Assembly: GCA_934525735.1 (NCBI GenBank) | Contig: CAKSZM010000062.1 | Span: forward strand, 1-11,710 | Source of the DNA: an uncultured Faecalibacterium sp. | GTDB taxonomy: Bacteria; Bacillota; Clostridia; Oscillospirales; Ruminococcaceae | DNA: 11,710 nt | Reading direction: 5' to 3' | Notes under the pieces: generated by a model | The model's database searches: none | Told to the model about the DNA's origin: nothing | Seen by the model: the letters and a program-made list of their open reading frames with translations, nothing else | Part shown: positions 6,439 to 11,710 of the stretch, piece after piece | How the letters are laid out: each line of letters opens with the position of its first letter | Position numbering within the stretch: the first letter of the stretch is position 1 | Position numbers and translations under genes: made by a program

Positions 6439-8265
6439 TCAGTTCAAGTCCATGGCGCGGGCGGCAGCAGCCACCGGCAGGGCACTGCCCAGACCGGCCA
6501 GCTTTGTTCCGGCCTCTTTCCCGTCTGTCTGCGTGAACGCGCTGCTCACGCTGCGGGTCAGCCCGCCGGAATCCGGGTTCTGCCCCTGCATCTCAATGAC
6601 CGCCGCCATCCGCACCATCTGATCCTGCATCTGCGCCAGCTGCCGGGCAAGGGTGCCGTTCTGCCGCACCCGCTGGCGCACCTTCTCGATGCCCTCAAAA
6701 TCCATCATATCCAGTGCCGCAAGGGCTGCGTCGGCGTTCTGCGGGTTGAAGAATCCCAGCTGATAACATTCCTTCGCCGTCTCGTTCTGGGAAAGGCGGC
6801 TGAAGGTGCTCTTTTTTGCCGCGCTGACCACGATGTCAAAGATGGGTTCCCGGCTGCCCAGCTCCACCCCGCCCAGACTGCCGCCGGGCACGGCGCGCAG
6901 TGCTTCGGCCGAGAAAGGCACGAACTGGTTCCCGCCGTCTGCGCCCACGATGCGGAACACCCGCTGTTCGTCGTAGAACTGACGCATCAATTCGATGATG
7001 AGGTAGCACTGCTTTGCAAAGGCACGGTAGGCGCTCTTGAGCATATCCCGGCTCAGCTTGCTGCCGGCCTCCTGCAGGGCGGCAATGGCGCTGGCAGCCG
7101 TCACGCCGCCCGCGGTGCCGCCCTGGGTCATGTCCCGGTTGCCGCTGATCTCCTTCAGCTCTTCGATGCGGCTTTGGCGGTAGCTCAGGCTGTTGCCCTG
7201 CAGGCCGGCCGTCTGCAGCGGACGAAAGCTGTCGTCGTTCAGCCTGCCCGCAACATGCACGATATCCCGCGAAAAATCCGCCAGTTCTTCCTCGTTGACC
7301 CCTGCCGTGTCGCTGAGCACATACCGCTGTTTGGCCGCCAGCAGAACATTCTCGTCCATGGCGTGGTTCATCTTGTCGATGGCCGTCTGGCAGTCCTTCA
7401 TCACGTCGATGTAACCGAAGCCTGCCGGGCTGTCCTCCTCCACGAACAGTGCATCGAACACAAAGGGATATTGCCCGTGATCATACAGGCCGCGCTGTGC
7501 CAGTGCCGGGTCGTTCTGGCTGGCATACAGCACCACGCCGTTGCAGAACTTGCAGTAGTGCAGCACCATGCGTCCGTTTTCGTCCGGGCGCTTGTAGTAC
7601 CAGTCCACCACCACGCTTTTCGTGCTGGTATCCTGCCCTTCCTCGTGGATGTACCGGGGCACATCCAGCACACCGGCTGTGCGGCCTGCCAGCTGCGGAT
7701 ACTGCGCGATCAGCTGCGCCGTGTCTTCCAGACTCAGGCTGAAGAAATCAGGCGAAGCCTGGATATCCTCCACGCCCGGCTCCCAGTAGAGCATCAGCAG
7801 GTTCATGCTGCGCACGGCGATATCGCCCAGCCCGCCCCGCATCTGAGGATCCCAGAAGATGCCGGTCACTCCGGTGCCCTGCTTGAGTTTGCGCCACCAG
7901 CAGTCGCTGTACACCTGCTCATAATCCGCCTGCTCCAGCACCACCGGCAGTACGCTGGAAAGCGCCCTTGCCGTGTCCTCGTCGTCTGCCGCGCGGGGCA
8001 GGACGTTCGGTTCCGGGTAGTTGTCCATGGCGTCGGCATGCTTGTTGGCGATGCTGTTGAACAGCCACCCGCTGGAAGGCTGGCTCTTGCCGGGCATCAT
8101 AGGGTTGGAGTAATTTTTCCAGTGCCCCATGCGGAACCACAGTTCGTTGTCCACCAGGCGCTTGTCCAGCGCCGCTTTTCCGGCTTTGTACCGCTGCAGG
8201 GTCTGCATGGCCTCAGCCACCTGTGCTTCGCCCACCGGCAAAGCTTCGTTCTGAAAATCTTCCAT
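6439..8265 (-). CDS. Portal protein, P22-like (608 aa)
   Basis: Dodecameric ring protein at the capsid vertex, docking the terminase during packaging and the neck afterwards. Start ATG at 8265, with AAGGAGA 7 nt upstream; the stop lies 16 nt before the protease-scaffold start. Family signals: WLFNSIANKHADAMDNYPEP (about 67-86); KLKQGTGVTGIFWDP (about 126-140); the helical core GFGYIDVMKDCQTAIDKMNH (about 282-301); a Gly/Ala-rich stretch GGTAGGVTAASAIAALQEAG (about 382-401); and a C-terminal helix around QLAQMQDQMVRMAAVIEMQ. Length is a little shorter than P22 gp1, which carries a long C-terminal barrel that seems reduced here. A repeat separates it from the terminase gene. Confidence 0.9.
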   Translation of the reverse strand: MEDFQNEALPVGEAQVAEAMQTLQRYKAGKAALDKRLVDNELWFRMGHWKNYSNPMMPGKSQPSSGWLFNSIANKHADAMDNYPEPNVLPRAADDEDTARALSSVLPVVLEQADYEQVYSDCWWRKLKQGTGVTGIFWDPQMRGGLGDIAVRSMNLLMLYWEPGVEDIQASPDFFSLSLEDTAQLIAQYPQLAGRTAGVLDVPRYIHEEGQDTSTKSVVVDWYYKRPDENGRMVLHYCKFCNGVVLYASQNDPALAQRGLYDHGQYPFVFDALFVEEDSPAGFGYIDVMKDCQTAIDKMNHAMDENVLLAAKQRYVLSDTAGVNEEELADFSRDIVHVAGRLNDDSFRPLQTAGLQGNSLSYRQSRIEELKEISGNRDMTQGGTAGGVTAASAIAALQEAGSKLSRDMLKSAYRAFAKQCYLIIELMRQFYDEQRVFRIVGADGGNQFVPFSAEALRAVPGGSLGGVELGSREPIFDIVVSAAKKSTFSRLSQNETAKECYQLGFFNPQNADAALAALDMMDFEGIEKVRQRVRQNGTLARQLAQMQDQMVRMAAVIEMQGQNPDSGGLTRSVSSAFTQTDGKEAGTKLAGLGSALPVAAAARAMDLN

Positions 8266-8294
8266 TGTTTGTCTCCTTCCTGTTTTCAGCTCGC

Positions 8295-8339
8295 CCCTTT
8301 GGGAGAGCAGTCAACGCCGGCGGGCGTTGACTGAGAGGG
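8295..8339 (+). repeat. Host-type interspersed palindromic repeat, copy 2
   Basis: Shares CCCTTTGGGAGAG (8295-8307) and CTGAGAGGG (8331-8339) with the element at 4257-4319, in the same orientation. Between the shared ends lies an 11-bp perfect stem, CAGTCAACGCC (8308-8318) with GGCGTTGACTG (8323-8333), and a GGCG loop. The interior differs from copy 1, as expected for a dispersed family with conserved ends. On the minus strand it begins 2 nt after the terminase TAA. It could also act as a terminator or processing site between terL and portal. Confidence 0.65.
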
Positions 8340-8341
8340 TT

Positions 8342-9790
8342 TTAAACTCTGTAAAACTGTGCCCGTTTGTGCAGATCCAGCGGGTCGTCCGGCATGGGCG
8401 GGGCGGCGCAGCGTCCCGGCGGGCTGATGGGATTTTCCATCAGCACATAGCGGCATTCGTCGTAGATATGATCCTCCTGCCGGGTGTCGATATCCTCCAC
8501 ATTGCTCTCGTCGTACACCAGATTCGGAATGGTGCGGATAAAATGCTTGCAGGTATTGAACACCTGAAACATCGGCCTGCCCTCCGGGTCAAAGCTGAGC
8601 CGGTAGTGGAACTGCATCTTTCCGGCAAGGCGGGTGTGGTCGCCGGGCATCCAGTGCAGAAAATTCGGGCTGCGCTCCATCATGGCCGCAATGCTCTCGC
8701 CCCGGCTCTCATCGAAAATGGCCGGGTCGGCAATGCCGTGGATCACCCTGCCCCGCAGCATGGGATCGTTCTGCTCGACCTCCCGGATGCGCCTTGCCTG
8801 CTCCACCGGGTCGATGCGCAGCCCCTCGTTGGGGCGGCCGGTGCATCCGTACAGCTCCTTGATGCAGTAGAGCCTGCCTTCTTCGTCGGCGGCGTACCAC
8901 CCCACCGAAAACGGCTTGGAAAAACCAAAGTCGAACCCGCGGTAGATCTGCCAGTGCTTCGGGATGGCAAAGGGTGCGATGACATGGGTCCAGCGCTGAT
9001 CCTGATAGTGCGCCGGGTCGTTGCGCCACTCGGTGAACACCTGCCCCGAAAAGCTGTCCCAACTGCCGTAGAGCAGCGCCTGTTTTTCGGCTTCCGGCAG
9101 GCTGGCCAGACTGGCCAGATATCCGGGGTCGTTCTGCAGCAGCGCGGGGTTGTCGAAGATGCTGGACGGGATGAACACCCGCGCCCGCTGCAGTTTCTGT
9201 TCGGCGCCGTCGGGCAGCTTCACGGTATATTCCTCGGTGATGGGCGTGCCGGGCGGGGCGGGCGTGATGAACCGTGCCTTGACCCAGCCGTGGCCGATGC
9301 CGCCGGGGTTTGTGGTTGCACGCATGTATACCCGGGTGCCCGGGCCGGTGGGGCGGTTGCGGCTCATCATGTAGCTGTACTCTTCCCATTCAAAGTGGGT
9401 CAGCTCGTCAAAGCCGATAAAATCGTAGGCCTTGCCCTGATAATTGGTGCGATCCTTGGTGTACTGCATGGAACCGAACCAGATCTTTGCACCGCTTGGG
9501 AAGGTCCACACATGGGCAGTCGCGTTGTACTGCGCCCCGGGGAAGGCCCTGCGGTAGTACATCTGGCTCTTGTCCACCAGATCCGACAGCTGCGGGTAGG
9601 TCTTGCGCAGGATCAGCGCCCGGTAGTGCGGGATGTGCACCTGCCGCAGCGCTTCGATGATCAGCGCATCGCTCTTGCCGCCGCCCGCCGCGCCGCCATA
9701 CAGCGCTTCCGGCTCCGGCCGCCGCATGAACTCTGCCTGCCGCGGCTGCGGCCTCCAGACCACCGCTGCTCTGCTCTCAAGTTTGTTCAT
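8342..9790 (-). CDS. terL: Terminase large subunit (TerL, 482 aa)
   Basis: DNA-packaging motor: N-terminal ATPase plus C-terminal RNase H-like headful/cos nuclease. Start ATG at 9790, with GGAGG 7 nt upstream and a 4-nt ATGA overlap with the preceding gene. ATPase motifs: Walker A GGAAGGGKS (32-40), Walker B FIGFDE (124-129, Glu129 catalytic), and the TTNPGG coupling motif (159-164). Nuclease acidic residues: Asp287 in RGFDFGFSKP, Asp355 in GIADPAIFDE, and Asp444 in DHIYDECRY, matching the usual three-Asp pattern. Length is normal for the family and all catalytic residues are present, so the protein should be active. Confidence 0.96.
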   Translation of the reverse strand: MNKLESRAAVVWRPQPRQAEFMRRPEPEALYGGAAGGGKSDALIIEALRQVHIPHYRALILRKTYPQLSDLVDKSQMYYRRAFPGAQYNATAHVWTFPSGAKIWFGSMQYTKDRTNYQGKAYDFIGFDELTHFEWEEYSYMMSRNRPTGPGTRVYMRATTNPGGIGHGWVKARFITPAPPGTPITEEYTVKLPDGAEQKLQRARVFIPSSIFDNPALLQNDPGYLASLASLPEAEKQALLYGSWDSFSGQVFTEWRNDPAHYQDQRWTHVIAPFAIPKHWQIYRGFDFGFSKPFSVGWYAADEEGRLYCIKELYGCTGRPNEGLRIDPVEQARRIREVEQNDPMLRGRVIHGIADPAIFDESRGESIAAMMERSPNFLHWMPGDHTRLAGKMQFHYRLSFDPEGRPMFQVFNTCKHFIRTIPNLVYDESNVEDIDTRQEDHIYDECRYVLMENPISPPGRCAAPPMPDDPLDLHKRAQFYRV

Positions 9791-10068
9791 GATTCTTCCT
9801 CCACTTCCGGCAGCAGCACCACGCCGCACCCGGTTCCCTCGGTGTCCGTGCCCTGCTCGTTCAGGGTCTTGACCACACCGGCCAGATCCTTGAGCACAGC
9901 CGTGGCTTCCTTGAGTCCCTTCATGGTGCCGGGGTCCGGTTCGCCGCCCTTCCGCGCCGCCTTCTGGCGGTCGTTCAGGCCGCGGACCTGCTGCGCCAGC
10001 AAAGTGCTGAGCACATCCGCTGCACGGCTCAGGCTGGCCAGCCCTCTGGCCTGTTTTGTCTGCCCCAT
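9787..10068 (-). CDS. Putative terminase small subunit by position (93 aa)
   Basis: First gene of the operon, coupled to terL by a 4-nt overlap. ATG 10068 is the only reasonable start, but the nearest ribosome-binding site, AAAGGAG, is about 14 nt upstream, an unusually long spacing that could limit expression. The protein is helical and basic in its first half (RGLASLSRAADVLSTLLAQQ, then NDRQKAARKGG). A second helix follows (MKGLKEATAVLKDLAGVVKTL), then an acidic tail ending GVVLLPEVEEES. I see no clear helix-turn-helix, so DNA recognition is not demonstrated. Proteins of this look commonly precede terL in Clostridia prophages; TerS is the best guess, from position. Confidence 0.65.
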   Translation of the reverse strand: MGQTKQARGLASLSRAADVLSTLLAQQVRGLNDRQKAARKGGEPDPGTMKGLKEATAVLKDLAGVVKTLNEQGTDTEGTGCGVVLLPEVEEES

Positions 10069-10362
10069 CGTGGTCGGGTCAACTCCTTTCTGTTTTTGTT
10101 CCGCTGGGGTATGGCAAAAGGATACCACCCTTTTTTCTCTCCCGACAGGGCGTACTTTTGCAGGCCCACAGAGTATTTTTCAGTATTTATTATTCTCGGC
10201 GTATAAATCTAACTAATTTTTTCTTTTGCTATATCGTCATTTTTAAAAAAGTTTTCTTTTTCTCCCCAAAAAAATGAGCCAGTAATTCCCGGGCAGCCTG
10301 CCATTTTCCGGAAGATTTTTAAAAGTCATACTCATTTTATAAATTTGGACAAAAAATGAAAA

Positions 10363-10393
10363 AAGTGTGTTTATTTCGTGGACAAACACACTT
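10363..10393. promoter_or_regulatory. Inverted repeat overlapping permease -35 (candidate operator)
   Basis: A perfect 10-bp inverted repeat, AAGTGTGTTT (10363-10372) and AAACACACTT (10384-10393), is separated by 11 nt. Its right arm shares a base with the predicted -35 at 10379-10384 and lies just upstream of the -10. This placement suits a repressor operator. The sequence is not one I can assign to PurR or another named regulator. Confidence 0.5.
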
Positions 10394-10408
10394 CAAAAAT
10401 GTTACAAT
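10379..10408 (+). promoter_or_regulatory. Predicted sigma-A-type promoter of the permease gene
   Basis: TGGACA (10379-10384, five of six bases of the -35 consensus), an 18-nt spacer and TACAAT (10403-10408, five of six bases of the -10 consensus) precede the permease start by about 65 nt. Transcription would begin near 10415. Located by eye only. Confidence 0.55.
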
Positions 10409-10421
10409 ATTTTACGTTCCT

Positions 10422-10444
10422 TCCCGCTGCTCCTACTGGCGGGA
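10422..10444 (+). promoter_or_regulatory. Leader hairpin upstream of permease
   Basis: TCCCGC (10422-10427) pairs with GCGGGA (10439-10444) around an 11-nt loop in the predicted 5' leader, followed by ATATTTTATTT. It is too small for a purine riboswitch, and I see no purine-aptamer core. It might be a weak attenuator or a leader stabiliser; function is unknown. Confidence 0.35.
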
Positions 10445-10472
10445 TATTTTATTTGGAATCAGGAGGTTCTGC

Positions 10473-11710
10473 ATGTTAGAAAACATCTTTCACCTGAAAG
10501 AAAACCACACCGATGCTAAGACCGAAATCATGGCTGGTATCACCACCTTCATGACCATGGCCTACATCCTTGCGGTCAACCCCAACATCCTGTCCGCTTC
10601 GGGCATGGATTCGGAAGCAGTTCTGATTGCCACCGCACTGGCATCCTTCGTCGGCACGGCCCTGATGGCCCTGCTGGCCAACTACCCCTTTGCTCTGGCT
10701 CCCGGCATGGGCCTGAACGCCTACTTCTCCTACACGGTCGTTCTGACCATGGGCTACAGCTGGCAGCTGGCCCTGATGGCCGTCTTTGTGGAGGGCATCA
10801 TCTTCATTGTTCTGTCCCTGACCAACGTCCGTGAGGGCATCTTCAACGCCATTCCCATGACCCTGAAGAGCGCCGTCAGCGTCGGCATCGGCCTGTTTGT
10901 TGCCTTCGTCGGTCTGCAGAACGCCAAGCTGATCGTCAACAGCGACTCCACCCTCGTCACCTACCAGCACTTCAAGGGCGACACCTTCCACAGCGTGGGT
11001 GTGGGTGCCATTCTGGCCCTGATCGGCGTTGTCATCACCGCCATCCTGCTGGTCAAGAAGGTCAAGGGCGGCATCCTGTACGGCATCCTGATCACCTGGG
11101 TGCTGGGCATTATCTGCGAGCTGGCAGGCATCTACGTGCCGGATCCCGATGCCGGCATGTACACCGTCATCCCCACCGCCTTTGTCAGCTTCGATTTCTC
11201 CGCTCTGGGCAAGACCTTCGGCCAGGTGTTCAAGACCGATTTCTCTGGCGTCGGCATCCTGAACTTCTTTGCCGTCATGTTCTCCTTCCTCTTCGTTGAC
11301 CTGTTCGACACGCTGGGCACCCTGATTGGCGTGGCTTCCAAGGCCGATATGCTGGATGAGGACGGCAAGCTGCCCCATATCAAGGGCGCTCTGATGGCCG
11401 ACTCCATCGCCACCTGCGCCGGTGCTGTGCTGGGTACTTCCACCACCACCACCTTCGTGGAGAGCGCTTCCGGCGTTACCGAGGGCGGCCGCACCGGTCT
11501 GACCGCTATGACCACCGGCGTGCTGTTCCTGCTGGCTACCATCTTCAGCCCGCTGTTCCTCACCATCCCGAGCTTTGCTACCGCTCCGGCTCTGATCATC
11601 GTGGGCTTCTACATGATGGGCTCTGCCGTCAAGATCGACTTCAACGACCCCAGCGAGGGCATCCCCGCCTTCCTGACCATTCTGGCCATGCCCACTGCTT
11701 ACAGCATCTC
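10473..11710 (+). CDS. NCS2 family purine permease, AzgA/PbuG-like (partial, 3' end beyond window)
   Basis: Inner-membrane proton-coupled importer, probably of hypoxanthine/guanine or adenine. Start ATG at 10473 with AGGAGG (10461-10466) 6 nt upstream. 412 codons are visible with no stop; family members run roughly 430-480 residues, so only the last segment is missing. Family signals: AGITTFMTMAYILAVNP (21-37), APGMGLNAYF (76-85) in the substrate region, FVDLFDTLGT (274-283), and GTSTTTTF followed by VESASGVTEGGRTG (321-342). Many hydrophobic membrane spans alternate with short loops. These motifs belong to the AzgA-like branch rather than the UraA/xanthine branch; the exact base carried cannot be told from sequence. 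It is a chromosomal-type gene divergent from the phage operon and probably marks the host side of the junction. Confidence 0.93.
   Translation, partial: MLENIFHLKENHTDAKTEIMAGITTFMTMAYILAVNPNILSASGMDSEAVLIATALASFVGTALMALLANYPFALAPGMGLNAYFSYTVVLTMGYSWQLALMAVFVEGIIFIVLSLTNVREGIFNAIPMTLKSAVSVGIGLFVAFVGLQNAKLIVNSDSTLVTYQHFKGDTFHSVGVGAILALIGVVITAILLVKKVKGGILYGILITWVLGIICELAGIYVPDPDAGMYTVIPTAFVSFDFSALGKTFGQVFKTDFSGVGILNFFAVMFSFLFVDLFDTLGTLIGVASKADMLDEDGKLPHIKGALMADSIATCAGAVLGTSTTTTFVESASGVTEGGRTGLTAMTTGVLFLLATIFSPLFLTIPSFATAPALIIVGFYMMGSAVKIDFNDPSEGIPAFLTILAMPTAYSI

Larger units (their letters stand above)
10069..10472. other. AT-rich divergent intergenic region
   Basis: This 404-nt gap separates the phage operon from the permease gene. 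About 10180-10420 is strikingly AT-rich against GC-rich surroundings, with A/T tracts such as TTTTTAAAAAA near 10241. It holds the permease promoter, a 10-bp inverted repeat and a leader hairpin (listed separately), and a TTCCGGAA palindrome (10306-10313). I see no convincing promoter for the minus-strand phage operon and no ORF with a ribosome-binding site. No second copy of the tRNA fragment at 37-60 is present here. Confidence 0.6.

Noticed and set aside
4257..8339. CRISPR array based on the two similar palindromic elements
   Set aside because: There are only two copies, 4 kb apart, with different interiors and no spacers or cas genes.
6421..10216. Plus-strand reading frames of over 600 codons opposite portal and terminase
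   Set aside because: They are shadows in GC-rich DNA; the minus-strand proteins carry unmistakable TerL and portal motifs, while the plus-strand translations are His/Arg/Val-rich without family features.
10409..10472. Purine riboswitch in the permease leader
   Set aside because: The leader is under 70 nt and lacks the three-way junction and conserved loops of the purine aptamer; only a 6-bp hairpin is present.
10476..11378. Minus-strand reading frame of 300 codons across the permease
   Set aside because: Its Gly/Asp/His/Gln-rich translation mirrors a membrane-protein gene; the plus strand has a promoter, ribosome-binding site and clear NCS2 motifs.

Overview
The window carries a compact late-gene (virion morphogenesis) cassette of a tailed bacteriophage on the minus strand (about 10068 down to 115). 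It is followed, divergently on the plus strand, by the start of a chromosomal NCS2/AzgA-type purine permease gene (10473 to the window end). The high GC of the coding regions, strong AGGAGG-type ribosome-binding sites, the Firmicutes-type Prp protease with its LQLFA target motif, and two copies of a CCCTTTGGGAGAG...CTGAGAGGG repeat of a kind I associate with Oscillospiraceae/Ruminococcaceae genomes all point to a gut Clostridia host such as Faecalibacterium or a relative. The host assignment is inference; no marker gene is present.

Layout in transcription order (minus strand): a 93-aa TerS-position protein (10068-9787), overlapping ATGA with the terminase large subunit (9790-8342); a host-type repeat; a P22-like portal (8265-6439); a Prp-type cysteine protease fused in frame to a scaffold (6422-5349) with a likely nested scaffold start at 5930; an N4-gp56-type major capsid protein (5322-4324); a second copy of the repeat; a conserved 70-aa protein (4232-4020); a strong 12-bp hairpin; a putative head-tail adaptor (3934-3551); a 630-aa probable tail nozzle/stopper (3537-1645); a 61-aa protein (1657-1472); and a 446-aa Ala/Gln/Tyr-rich probable internal virion protein (1455-115). 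A 13-bp terminator hairpin closes the operon, and just beyond it lies the 3' end of a tRNA (T-loop, T-stem and acceptor strand only), which looks like a phage attachment-site remnant.

Together the genes would package DNA (TerS?/TerL/portal), build and mature a procapsid (scaffold, Prp, capsid protein) and finish it with a short neck (adaptor, nozzle, internal protein), as in podovirus-like phages. In view there is no integrase, repressor, replication gene, tape measure, receptor-binding protein or lysis gene, yet every morphogenesis ORF is open. The most interesting points are the protease-scaffold fusion with two internal LQLFA sites and a matching IQMFA site in the capsid protein, a probable lambda C/Nu3-like nested scaffold, and the reduced head-and-neck-only gene content between a tRNA fragment and a host permease.
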